Of a stretch of 64,000 nt of DNA, positions 35,721-44,799 are shown one piece after another. The notes below the pieces were generated by a model. The model did not search any database. It was given only the letters and a program-made list of their open reading frames with translations, and was not told the origin of the DNA. The position numbers and the translations under genes were made by a program. Within the stretch, counting starts at the first letter, position 1. Each line of letters opens with the position of its first letter. The stretch comes from Stenotrophomonas mori (lineage in GTDB: Bacteria > Pseudomonadota > Gammaproteobacteria > Xanthomonadales > Xanthomonadaceae), in contig NZ_JAIKTS010000003.1 in assembly GCF_023556335.1 (NCBI RefSeq), positions 125,670 through 189,669 on the forward strand, read 5' to 3'.

Positions 35721-37655
35721 ATGCGTTCACCCTTCCTGATGCTGCCCCTGGCCGTCGCGCTTGCCGCCGGCTGCGCCAAGGACCCCGCCGCACCCGTTGC
35801 CGCGCCCGTCGCCGAGAAGCCCGCCGCCGCCGTGAATACCGTCAGCCGCAGCCACGATGAAAGCTCCTACGCCGAACCGGACAAGGTCGTCATCAAGGAC
35901 CTGGCGCTGGACCTGAAGGTCGATTTCGACGCCAAGCAGATCGGTGGCACCGCCACCTACACGCTGGAGTGGAAGGACAAGGCCGCCCGGCAGCTGGTGC
36001 TGGACACCCGCGAGCTGACCGTGGAGAAGGTCGAGGCGGTCGCCGCCGATGGCGCCGGCTCGCCGCTGGCGTTCGTCCTGGCCCCTGCCGACAAGGTGTT
36101 CGGCAGCAAGCTGAGCATCGAGGCCCCGGAGCAGCCGGCCAGCGTGCGCATCACCTACCACACCGCACCGACCGCCTCGGGCCTGCAGTGGCTGGAGCCG
36201 GCCATGACCGAGGGCAAGAAGCTGCCCTTCATGTTCAGCCAGTCGCAGGCCATCCACGCCCGGTCGTGGGTGCCGCTGCAGGACACCCCGAGTGTGCGCT
36301 TCACCTACAGCGCGCATGTGGCCAGCCGCCCGGACGTGATGGTGTTGATGAGCGCCGACAACGATCCGCAGGCCGCGCGTGACGGCGACTACGCCTTCAA
36401 GATGCCGCAGCCGATCCCGTCCTACCTGCTGGCCATCGCCGCCGGCGACCTGGTGTTCGAACCGATCTCCACACGTTCCGGGGTGTGGGCCGAGCCGGCC
36501 ATGGTCGGCAAGGCCGCCAAGGAGTTCGAGGACACCGAGAAGATGATCGGTGCCGCCGAGAACCTGTACGGCGAATACCGCTGGGGCCGCTACGACATGC
36601 TGGTGCTGCCGCCGTCGTTCCCGTTCGGCGGCATGGAGAACCCGCGCCTGACATTCGCGACCCCGACCGTGATCGTCGGCGACAAGTCGTTGGTCTCGCT
36701 GGTCGCGCACGAACTGGCGCATAGCTGGTCGGGCAACCTGGTGACCAACGCGAGCTGGAAGGACATCTGGCTCAACGAGGGCTTCACCACCTACGTGCAG
36801 GCGCGCATCACCGAAGCCCTGTACGGCGAGGAAGCGGCCGAGATGGAGCGCGAGATCGACCAGACCGACCTGCTCAATGAAGTGAAGGGCATGAGCGCGG
36901 CCGACCAGGCGCTGGCACTGCCGCCGCTGGCCGAGCGCGACCCGGACGAGGCCCTGAGCAACGTCGCCTACGTCAAGGGTGCCTGGTTCCTGCAGTTCCT
37001 GGAGCAGCGTTTCGGGCGCGGGGTGTTCGATCCGTTCCTGCGCGGCTGGTTCGACGACAACGCCTTCCAGAGCGCCGACACCGACCAGTTCGTCGCCTAC
37101 CTGAAGAAGAACCTGCTGCCGAAGAACCCGGCCGCGGTGAGCGATGCCGAGCTGCAGGCGTGGCTGGAGGAACCGGGCATCCCCGCGTTCGCTCCCAAGG
37201 CGCGCTCGCGCAGCTTCGCCGTGGTCGACACCGCGCGCATCGCCTTCCTGGGCAGCGAGCAACTGCCCAGCAGCCAGGTGACCGGCGCATGGAGCACCCA
37301 GGAGTGGGTCCGTTTCATCGACGGCATGGGCGACACGCTGCCGCTGGAGAAGCTGGCGCAGCTGGACAAGGGCTACCACTTCACCGGCACGCCGAACGGC
37401 GAGGTCGCCATGCGCTGGTATCCGCTGGCCATCCGCAGCGGCTACACCGACGCCCGGGCGGCGGCCGGGGAGTTCATCCAGACGGTGGGCCGCCGCAAGC
37501 TGATCCTGCCGATCTATGCCGAGCTGCTGAAGACCCCCGAGGGGCTGGCGTTCGCCAAGGAGGTGTTCGCCAAGGCCCGGCCGGGCTACCACCCGATAAC
37601 CACCGTCTCGGTGGAGGACATGATCGCCAAGGCCGAGGCCGCGCAGCGGCAATGA
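35721..37655 (+). CDS. M1-family aminopeptidase, leukotriene-A4-hydrolase-like lipoprotein
   Basis: 644-aa zinc metallopeptidase. It carries a lipoprotein signal (LAVALAAGCAKDP), an N-terminal beta domain, the substrate-binding motif FGGMENPRLTF, and the zinc site HELAHSW with the third ligand Glu 18 residues later in DIWLNEGFTT. The catalytic Tyr is probably in SNVAYVKGAWFL. The C-terminal helical domain resembles that of LTA4 hydrolase, so the enzyme is likely envelope-bound and trims N-terminal residues of peptides. A classical terminator follows the stop. Confidence 0.9.
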   Translation: MRSPFLMLPLAVALAAGCAKDPAAPVAAPVAEKPAAAVNTVSRSHDESSYAEPDKVVIKDLALDLKVDFDAKQIGGTATYTLEWKDKAARQLVLDTRELTVEKVEAVAADGAGSPLAFVLAPADKVFGSKLSIEAPEQPASVRITYHTAPTASGLQWLEPAMTEGKKLPFMFSQSQAIHARSWVPLQDTPSVRFTYSAHVASRPDVMVLMSADNDPQAARDGDYAFKMPQPIPSYLLAIAAGDLVFEPISTRSGVWAEPAMVGKAAKEFEDTEKMIGAAENLYGEYRWGRYDMLVLPPSFPFGGMENPRLTFATPTVIVGDKSLVSLVAHELAHSWSGNLVTNASWKDIWLNEGFTTYVQARITEALYGEEAAEMEREIDQTDLLNEVKGMSAADQALALPPLAERDPDEALSNVAYVKGAWFLQFLEQRFGRGVFDPFLRGWFDDNAFQSADTDQFVAYLKKNLLPKNPAAVSDAELQAWLEEPGIPAFAPKARSRSFAVVDTARIAFLGSEQLPSSQVTGAWSTQEWVRFIDGMGDTLPLEKLAQLDKGYHFTGTPNGEVAMRWYPLAIRSGYTDARAAAGEFIQTVGRRKLILPIYAELLKTPEGLAFAKEVFAKARPGYHPITTVSVEDMIAKAEAAQRQ

Positions 37656-37680
37656 GCCGGCGCCGGTCCTGATGCTTTCC

Positions 37681-37705
37681 ACGGCGGGCTTCGGCCCGCC
37701 GTTTT
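37681..37705 (+). terminator. Rho-independent terminator after the M1 peptidase gene
   Basis: Perfect 9-bp stem ACGGCGGGC (37681-37689) / GCCCGCCGT (37694-37702), a TTCG tetraloop closed by C-G, then TTT. It is a textbook intrinsic terminator 25 bp after the stop codon. Confidence 0.9.
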
Positions 37706-37940
37706 CGTTGGTGCCCGGCGGCGTGCGCAGGGGGCCGGTGCTGCAGGCGCGGCCGGACGCCGGGAACGGGGTGCCCATGACGTACGCGGCATGGCACGGC
37801 GCGGCGGGCGGAGGTCGCGCACGGACATGGCCGGCCGCGGCGAGGGTGACGTTGTCCGGGAAGTGTGTGACACTCGCCGGGCTCCTGTGCAAGGAGCATG
37901 TCCGGATGCCGCGTTTCGGGGGAAAGCGGCTCCGTGGATC

Positions 37941-37969
37941 GTTTCGGGGTTCCCTTCCGGGAATGAAAC
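37941..37969 (+). promoter_or_regulatory. Bulged hairpin upstream of the GTPase/roadblock genes
   Basis: GTTTC (37941-37945) pairs with GAAAC (37965-37969), and inside it GTTCCC (37949-37954) pairs with GGGAAT (37959-37964), giving 11 pairs around a 3-nt bulge and a 4-nt loop. It lies about 75 bp before the first gene of the trio. I see no ORF and no clear promoter in the remainder of 37706-38043. Confidence 0.3.
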
Positions 37970-38043
37970 CGCACGGCGCGACGGGGTGATGCCCGGCGCG
38001 CGCGGGCGTTTGCGATTGTGTCTGAAAAGGGGGCGCACACGAG

Positions 38044-38481
38044 ATGTCGAGCCTGTCATTCATCCCTGCGGTGCTGGCGCGGGCGTGCCTGGTCGGTGGA
38101 CCGCTGCAGGATCCGGTCGTCGGCATGAGCGAGGCGCAGCGCAGCGCCGCCTGGGCCGCGCTGCGTTCGCGCGTGGTGTACATGGGCCGCTGGCCGGACC
38201 TGGACCGGCTGTCGGTGCATTTGTCTCCGGCGCTGGTGACGCGGGTCTGCGCACTGCTGTCGCGGCGCCAGACCGTGGCGTTCCTGGTGGCGCAGCTGGC
38301 CGAGGTCGACAGCCGCGCCAGCCAGGAGATCCTGGTCGAGCTGCATGCGCGCGGGCACCTGCAGTTCATGGACGGTGCAGCCGACGCCCCGGCGCCGGTG
38401 GAGACGCCGGCGGCCGCGGCCGACGGCACCCTGCGGCGGCTGTGGCGGCAACTGCTGTCGCCGCGGGGAGCGACCGGGTGA
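38044..38481 (+). CDS. Winged-helix-like protein of a GTPase/roadblock set
   Basis: 145-aa soluble protein. The central region (about 60-110) has the helix-turn-helix rhythm RRQTVAFLVAQLAEV and ASQEILVELHARGHLQFMD, reminiscent of a winged helix; the C-terminus is an Ala/Pro linker ending in basic residues. No known family is certain. Its stop overlaps the GTPase gene by GTGA. By position it corresponds to the DUF742 protein found between roadblock and GTPase genes in actinobacterial conservons, but a direct relationship is only inferred. Confidence 0.6.
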   Translation: MSSLSFIPAVLARACLVGGPLQDPVVGMSEAQRSAAWAALRSRVVYMGRWPDLDRLSVHLSPALVTRVCALLSRRQTVAFLVAQLAEVDSRASQEILVELHARGHLQFMDGAADAPAPVETPAAAADGTLRRLWRQLLSPRGATG

Positions 38482-39083
38482 CGGCGGCCAAAGACTGGAG
38501 CGTGGCGATCATGGGGCCGGTGGGCTCGGGCAAGACGACGGTGGTCCGCACCGCCAGCGACATCGCCACGGTCGATACCGAGGTGCGCCTGTCGGCGTCC
38601 GGCGAAGGCGACAAGCCGACCACCACCGTGGCGATGGACATGGGCACGCTGGAACTGGGCGAGGGTGCGCGGGTGCGCCTGCTGGGCGCGCCGGGGCAGG
38701 CGCGTTTCGACTACATGTGGGACATCCTGCTGGCGCAGGCGCGCGCGGCGATCGTGCTGGTGGACGGCACGGCCGCCGACGCCGAACGCCAGCTGCAGCA
38801 CTACCTGGCGCAGGTGACGCAGCGCACGGTCGCGCGCGGGCGGGCGCTGTCGGCGGTGCTGATCGGCATCACCCGTGCCGACCGCGGCCAGGCCGTGGAA
38901 CTGGAGCGGTTCCGCCTGCGCACGCGCGCCGGCGACTGCCCGTGCAGCGTCTGCCAGCCGCCGGTGGTGGCGGTCGATACCCGCGACCGCGGCAGCGTCG
39001 CACGGCTGTTGCTGGTGGCGACGGCGCTGCTGGAGATGAGCGAGCGGTTTCCCGAAGCGGCGCTGCACGAGCGGCTTGGCTAG
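38478..39083 (+). CDS. Small GTP/ATP-binding protein, COG2229/MglA-like
   Basis: 201-aa P-loop NTPase. Walker A/G1 is GPVGSGKTT (Gly13-Thr21), and the switch-I Thr run is KPTTTVAMDMG. G3 is LLGAPGQARFDYMWD where the normal Asp is replaced by Gly-Ala, and G4 is GITRAD instead of NKxD. These changes are seen in the bacterial COG2229 GTPases paired with roadblock proteins. A CPCSVC motif, perhaps metal-binding, lies near residue 155. The GTG start overlaps the preceding gene and the roadblock gene follows by 13 bp. Guanine specificity is uncertain given the G4 change. Confidence 0.8.
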   Translation: MTAAKDWSVAIMGPVGSGKTTVVRTASDIATVDTEVRLSASGEGDKPTTTVAMDMGTLELGEGARVRLLGAPGQARFDYMWDILLAQARAAIVLVDGTAADAERQLQHYLAQVTQRTVARGRALSAVLIGITRADRGQAVELERFRLRTRAGDCPCSVCQPPVVAVDTRDRGSVARLLLVATALLEMSERFPEAALHERLG

Positions 39084-39096
39084 GCAAGGACGGACG

Positions 39097-39498
39097 ATGG
39101 CGATCGACAACAGGCAGGCGGCGGATGCCGTGGACGGACAGCGGCAGAGCGCGGCACGGCGCATCCTGCTGGGACTGCAGGCCGACGAACCGCGGGTGCA
39201 GGCGCTGGCCTGGGTATCGGCCGACGGGCGGGTCCTCACCTCGGTGGCGCCGCGGCTGGACCCGGACCGCATCGGTGCGATGAGCGCATCGCTGCTGGCA
39301 CTGTCGCAGGCGGCCAGCCGCGAGGTGGAGCTGGGCGGACTGCGCCAGGTCATCCTCAACGGCGAGCAGCGGACGATGCTGTTCAGTGCGGCCGGCGAGG
39401 ATGAAGTGCTGCTGATCGCAGCCGACAACCAGGTCAATCTCGGCCGCCTGCTGCTGCATGCGCAGCGCGTCAGCGGGCAGCTGGCGGCGCTGCCCTGA
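39097..39498 (+). CDS. Roadblock/LC7-domain protein
   Basis: 133-aa protein with a roadblock/LC7 fold. The core reads VQALAWVSADGRVLTSVAP, then a central helix IGAMSASLLALSQAASREV, and strands LRQVILNGEQRTMLFSAAG and DEVLLIAADNQVNLGRLLL. Such proteins (for example MglB) act on partner GTPases as activating or scaffolding factors. It is the third gene of a co-directional trio with the winged-helix-like and GTPase genes, so it very likely pairs with the GTPase encoded immediately upstream. Confidence 0.82.
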   Translation: MAIDNRQAADAVDGQRQSAARRILLGLQADEPRVQALAWVSADGRVLTSVAPRLDPDRIGAMSASLLALSQAASREVELGGLRQVILNGEQRTMLFSAAGEDEVLLIAADNQVNLGRLLLHAQRVSGQLAALP

Positions 39499-39565
39499 CG
39501 GCCGGGGGCTGCACGCGGCCGGCGATTGTCCGATCATGGCGGTCCCCTCCGGAGAGCGTGGTCCC

Positions 39566-40297
39566 ATGAAACCGATCCTGCCTGTCCTGCTGATCCTGTC
39601 GCTTGCGGCCTGCCGCGATCCGGATGCCGAGCGCCGGCAGCAGGAGGCCGCCGCCGCCCAGGCGCAGGCGCGCCGCGAAGCGGATGCCGAGGGCATCGGC
39701 AAGCTGTACGACGCCGCGGTGACCGCCACCGACTGGGAAAAGGCGAAGATCCATGGCGCCGCACTGCTGGACCAGTTCCCCGAATCGGAAGCGGCCGGGC
39801 GCATCGAGCCGGGGTTCGCCGAGGTCCGCGGGAAGGCCGAGGCCGCGCGCGAGCAGCGGCGCCTGCAGGGTCTGTGGCATTACAACCAGGTGGCCGCGCA
39901 GGGCGGCACCCAGCGCTCGGCGGCGATCTACAGCAAGGACCCGGTCGATGTGGACGGCAGCGGCCCCAGGCCGGTGCAGCTGGTGTTCCGCGACCATCCC
40001 GAATGGAAGCGGCACGCCTACCTGGTGCTGCCGGCCGGCGATTTCGCCCGGACCTGCTACCGCCGCTGCCAGGTGAGCGTGGCGGTGGACGGACAGGCGG
40101 CGCGGCCGATGGCCGCGTACCGGCCGGACACCGACGAGGCCATCGCCATGTTCATCACCGACAACCGCGGCCTGTGGCGGCAGGCGAGCAAGGCCGGCTC
40201 GATCGAGATCGGCTTCCCGGTGAAGGCCGGCGGCGAGCGCCGCGCGGTGTTCGAGGTCGGCGGCCTGGACGGCGGGCAGATGCCGGGCTGGGATTGA
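39566..40297 (+). CDS. Uncharacterised lipoprotein
   Basis: 243-aa protein with a lipobox LILSLAACRD (Cys about residue 15), a charged helical segment rich in Gln/Ala/Arg (about 18-90, containing an apparent TPR-like helix pair WEKAKIHGAALLDQFPES), and a C-terminal beta-rich domain (about 110-243). I do not recognise the family. The start at 39566 gives a clean signal peptide; an ATG ten codons upstream would not. It is 67 bp from the roadblock gene and may belong to the same transcript. Confidence 0.6.
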   Translation: MKPILPVLLILSLAACRDPDAERRQQEAAAAQAQARREADAEGIGKLYDAAVTATDWEKAKIHGAALLDQFPESEAAGRIEPGFAEVRGKAEAAREQRRLQGLWHYNQVAAQGGTQRSAAIYSKDPVDVDGSGPRPVQLVFRDHPEWKRHAYLVLPAGDFARTCYRRCQVSVAVDGQAARPMAAYRPDTDEAIAMFITDNRGLWRQASKAGSIEIGFPVKAGGERRAVFEVGGLDGGQMPGWD

Positions 40298-40305
40298 GCG
40301 GCGGC

Positions 40306-40917
40306 GTGCGCTCGTTGCCGCAGGTGCGCCACTGGGTGTTCGACATGGACGGCACCCTGACCGAACCGGTGCACGATTTCGAGCTGATCCGGCGCGAGCT
40401 GGGCATTCCTTCCGGTGCCGACATCCTGCACCACCTGGCCGGGCTGCCGCCGCCGCAGGCAGCCGCGGGCCACGCCTGGCTGGTGCACCACGAGCGGGCG
40501 CTGGCCGAGGCCGCCACGCCGGCGCCGGGCGCGGTGGCGCTGGTGCGCGCGCTGCAGACCGCCGGGTGCCGGCTGGGCATCCTCACCCGCAACGCGCGCG
40601 AACTGGCGCATGTGACGCTGGCGGCGATCGGGCTGGCGGACTGCTTCGCCGAGGTGGACATCGTCGGCCGCGGCGAGGTGGAGCCCAAGCCCTCGCCGGC
40701 GGGGCTGCAGGCGTTCGCCGCGCGCTGGGCGGTGGCGCCGGCCGCCATGCGCATGGTCGGCGACCACTATTACGACCTGGCCGCGGCGCGCGCGGCGGGC
40801 GTGCCCGGGGTGCTGGTCAACCAGCCCGACGGGGCGTGGCCGGGCCTGGCCGAGTACCGCCTGCGCGACTGTGGCGAACTGCTCGCCTGCTGGCAGGGCC
40901 GCGCGCCGGCCGGGTGA
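40306..40917 (+). CDS. HAD-superfamily hydrolase (phosphatase)
   Basis: 203-aa phosphatase of the HAD subfamily IA. Motif I is FDMDGTLTEP with the nucleophile Asp, motif II is LGILTRNARE, the Lys of motif III is in EPKPSPAGL, and the acidic motif IV is GDHYYDLAAA. It likely dephosphorylates a small phosphorylated metabolite. The start is uncertain: the GTG at 40306 is proposed; a TTG at 40294 would overlap the preceding stop, and a GTG lies at 40324. Confidence 0.85.
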   Translation: MRSLPQVRHWVFDMDGTLTEPVHDFELIRRELGIPSGADILHHLAGLPPPQAAAGHAWLVHHERALAEAATPAPGAVALVRALQTAGCRLGILTRNARELAHVTLAAIGLADCFAEVDIVGRGEVEPKPSPAGLQAFAARWAVAPAAMRMVGDHYYDLAAARAAGVPGVLVNQPDGAWPGLAEYRLRDCGELLACWQGRAPAG

Positions 40918-40944
40918 GCGGCGCCGGCGCGGCCGGGCCCGGAC

Positions 40945-41877
40945 TCAGAGCGCGTAGCCGAACTGCTGCTTGAACTGCTCGTTGAATTCGTCGAAATCGA
41001 AGCGCTGGTTCTGGGTGCCGGGGTGCTCGACCTTGAGCGCGCCCATCAGGTTGCCCATGCGGCCGATGGTCAGCCAGTCGTAGCCCTTCTGGATGCCGAA
41101 GATCAGGCCGGCGCGGAACGCGTCGCCGCAGCCGGTCGGGTCGACCACGCGGCGCTCGTGGGCCGGCGGGATGTCGTAGCTCTTCTCCGGGGTATGGATC
41201 ACCGCGCCCTTGGGGCCGCGGGTGGTGATGTAGGCCGCGACCCGGCCGACGATCTCCTTCTCGTTCCAGCCGGTGCGTTCCTGCAGCAGGTTGGACTCGT
41301 AGTCGTTGACCACCACGTAGTCGGCCTGCTCGATGAAGGTGCGCAGCTCGGGGCCGTTGAACAGCGGCATCGCCTGGCCCGGATCGAAGATGAAGGGCAC
41401 CCCCATCTCCTTGAATTCCTGCGCGTTCTGCAGCATGCCTTCGCGGCCGTCCGGGCCGACGAGGCCCAGGGTCACCCCGGGAACGTCCTTCACGTGGTTC
41501 TCGTGGGAGCGCATCATCGCGCCGGGATGGAAGGCGGTGATCTGGTTGTTGTCATGGTCGGTGGTGATGAACGCCTGCGGGGTGAACAGCTCGTCGATCA
41601 CCCGCACCCGCGACAGGTCGATGCCCAGCGCCTCGAAGTGCTCGCGGTAGGGGCCGAAGTCCGAGCCCACCGTCCCCATCGGCAGCGGGTCGCCGCCCAG
41701 CAGGTGCAGGTTGTAGGCGATGTTGCCGGCGCAGCCGCCGAACTCGCGGCGCATGCGCGGCACCAGGAACGACACGTTCAGGATGTGCACCTTGTCCGGC
41801 AATATGTGGTTCTTGAACTGGTCCGGGAACACCATGATGGTGTCGAAGGCAAGGGAACCACAGATCAGAGCGGGCAT
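40945..41877 (-). CDS. PfkB-family carbohydrate/nucleoside kinase (adenosine kinase-like)
   Basis: 310-aa ribokinase-fold kinase. Features: N-terminal SLAFDTIMVFPDQF, GGCAGNIAYNLHLLGGDP (the PfkB signature 1 region), and the anion hole and catalytic base in VDPTGCGDAFRAGL, where GAGD has become GCGD. The sequence is of the type annotated in xanthomonads as adenosine kinase or a carbohydrate kinase; the substrate is unproven. It is convergent with the HAD gene and divergent from mreB. Confidence 0.88.
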   Translation of the reverse strand: MPALICGSLAFDTIMVFPDQFKNHILPDKVHILNVSFLVPRMRREFGGCAGNIAYNLHLLGGDPLPMGTVGSDFGPYREHFEALGIDLSRVRVIDELFTPQAFITTDHDNNQITAFHPGAMMRSHENHVKDVPGVTLGLVGPDGREGMLQNAQEFKEMGVPFIFDPGQAMPLFNGPELRTFIEQADYVVVNDYESNLLQERTGWNEKEIVGRVAAYITTRGPKGAVIHTPEKSYDIPPAHERRVVDPTGCGDAFRAGLIFGIQKGYDWLTIGRMGNLMGALKVEHPGTQNQRFDFDEFNEQFKQQFGYAL

Positions 41878-42036
41878 CGCGTACGGGCCTATGCGGGTGT
41901 GAGGGAACCGGCGCGAGGGGCGCCAAAGGCGACAAGGGTACTGGCTGCGGCGGTGCGCGACCAGAACCCGGGCGCGCCGGCGCGCGCGTGGCCGCCGGAT
42001 TCTCCTTGCCCGTGCGGGGGTGGGTTGATAGGCTAG

Positions 42037-43152
<1,116 letters not shown>

Positions 43153-43300
43153 TGGGCGCACAACCGGACGGGGGACGGGACATGACGGGGCGGTGCGCTT
43201 CCCGGCGCCTGCCGTGCGCCGGCCACCCGCCCACCGTCCGCGCGCCGGGCACGCCCGGCCCGTTCCCGCCTTTTCTCCCTTCGTTGCCAGCAGTCGTGCC

Positions 43301-44314
43301 GTGCCTCCTTACGCCGGACCACCCGTAGCTTCCCGCCAGGGCGACGCCAGCAGCACGCTGCGGCTGCTCGCCTATCTGGCGCTGGCGATCACCCTGATCG
43401 TGCTCGACGACCAGGGCGGCTGGCTGGCGCGCCTGCGGCAGCAGGCGGGCGTGGTCGCGCAGCCGGTCTGGGCGCTGGCCGGCCTGCCGGGGCGGCTGGG
43501 GGCGTCGGTCCGCGACAATGCCGCCAGCCACCAGCAACTGGTGGCCGAGAACCGCGAGCTGCGCAACCAGTTGCTGCTGGCCAATGCCCGGCTCACCCGG
43601 CTGCAGACCGCGGCGCTGGACAACGCGCAGCTGCGCGAGCTGCTGAACGTGGCCGAGCGCAGCGGTCTGGACGTGCAGCTGGCGCCGATCCTGGATATCG
43701 ACCTGGACCCGGTGCGCCAGCGCCTGGTGCTGGACGCGGGCAGCCGCAAGGGCGTCCATGTCGGCCAGGCGGTGATCGATGCCGGCGGTCTGATGGGCCA
43801 GGTGATCGCGGTGACGCCGCTGCATTCGACCGTGCTGCTGCTGACCGACCCCGACCATGCGGTGCCGGTGACCGTGGCGCGCAACGGCGTGCGGCTGATC
43901 GCCTACGGCCGCGGCGACCGCCTGGAGCTGCGCGACATTCCGCTCAGCGCCGGCGTGGAGGTGGGCGACGAGATCGTCACCTCCGGGCTCGGCGGCCGGT
44001 TCCCGGCCGGCTTCCCGGTCGGCCGCATCCTGGAGCTCAGCCCCGACGATACCCATGCGTTCCTGGTCGGCGGGCTGGAGCCTGCGGCCAAGCTCGACCG
44101 CGGCCGCGACGTGCTGCTGCTGCGCTCGGTACCGGAAATCGCGCGGATGCCGGTGACCAGCGGGCTGGAGCCGCCTTCGCCCGGGCCGGCCGACCCGGAT
44201 GCGGCGCCTGCCGCCGGCAGTGCCCGCGAGCCGGTGCCGCCGCCCGCGGACCGCCCCGCGGAGCCGCCGGCACCGGCAGGCCCACCGGCGGCCGCGGCGG
44301 GAGAGCGTCCATGA
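43301..44314 (+). CDS. mreC: Rod-shape-determining protein MreC
   Basis: 337-aa periplasmic scaffold with one N-terminal membrane helix (about 20-40, LRLLAYLALAITLIVLD), a coiled coil (about 70-110, LVAENRELRNQLLLAN), and a beta domain (LDIDLDPVRQRLVLDAG, PVGRILELSPDD). A long Pro/Ala-rich tail follows (about 285-337). The GTG at 43301 gives the N-terminus PPYAGPPVASRQGDAS, which I consider conserved in the family. It is 148 bp after mreB and overlaps mreD by ATGA. Confidence 0.92.
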   Translation: MPPYAGPPVASRQGDASSTLRLLAYLALAITLIVLDDQGGWLARLRQQAGVVAQPVWALAGLPGRLGASVRDNAASHQQLVAENRELRNQLLLANARLTRLQTAALDNAQLRELLNVAERSGLDVQLAPILDIDLDPVRQRLVLDAGSRKGVHVGQAVIDAGGLMGQVIAVTPLHSTVLLLTDPDHAVPVTVARNGVRLIAYGRGDRLELRDIPLSAGVEVGDEIVTSGLGGRFPAGFPVGRILELSPDDTHAFLVGGLEPAAKLDRGRDVLLLRSVPEIARMPVTSGLEPPSPGPADPDAAPAAGSAREPVPPPADRPAEPPAPAGPPAAAAGERP

Positions 44315-44796
44315 GCCGCCTGCGCAACCGCGGCTGGGTGTTGCCGGTCAGCGTGGCGGCCGCGCTGCTGCTGGGGCTGGTGCCGCTGCCGGCGCTGCTG
44401 CAGCCGATCCGGCCGTACTGGCTGGCGCTGGTGCTGGCCTACTGGGTGATCGAGACCCCGGAACGGGCCGGGCTGGGCTTCGCGTTCTGCATCGGGCTGC
44501 TGGCCGACCTGCTGTACGGCGGGATCCTCGGCGAGCAGGCGCTGCGGCTGGTGGTGCTGGCCTTCATCCTGCAGCGCTTCCGTGCCCGCATCCGCTTCTT
44601 CCCGTTGTCGCAGCAGGCCCTGGCGATCGGCGGCCTGCTGGTCAACGACCGCATCATCGACGCCGCCATCCATCTGTTCACGGTCGAGCCGCTGCTGCCG
44701 TGGAGCTACTGGTGGGCGCCGTTGCCGGGCATGCTGCTGTGGTTGCCGGTGTACCTGCTGCTGGACGCCGCGCGGCTGGGCAAGCGCGGGCGCTAG
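44311..44796 (+). CDS. mreD: Rod-shape-determining protein MreD
   Basis: 161-aa hydrophobic protein with about five membrane helices and the MreD segment PYWLALVLAYWVIETPERAGLGFAFCIGLLADLLYGGILGEQ (in family order). It forms part of the MreBCD-RodA-PBP2 elongasome. It is translationally coupled to mreC by ATGA and lies 3 bp before mrdA. Confidence 0.94.
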   Translation: MSRLRNRGWVLPVSVAAALLLGLVPLPALLQPIRPYWLALVLAYWVIETPERAGLGFAFCIGLLADLLYGGILGEQALRLVVLAFILQRFRARIRFFPLSQQALAIGGLLVNDRIIDAAIHLFTVEPLLPWSYWWAPLPGMLLWLPVYLLLDAARLGKRGR

Positions 44797-44799
44797 GCC

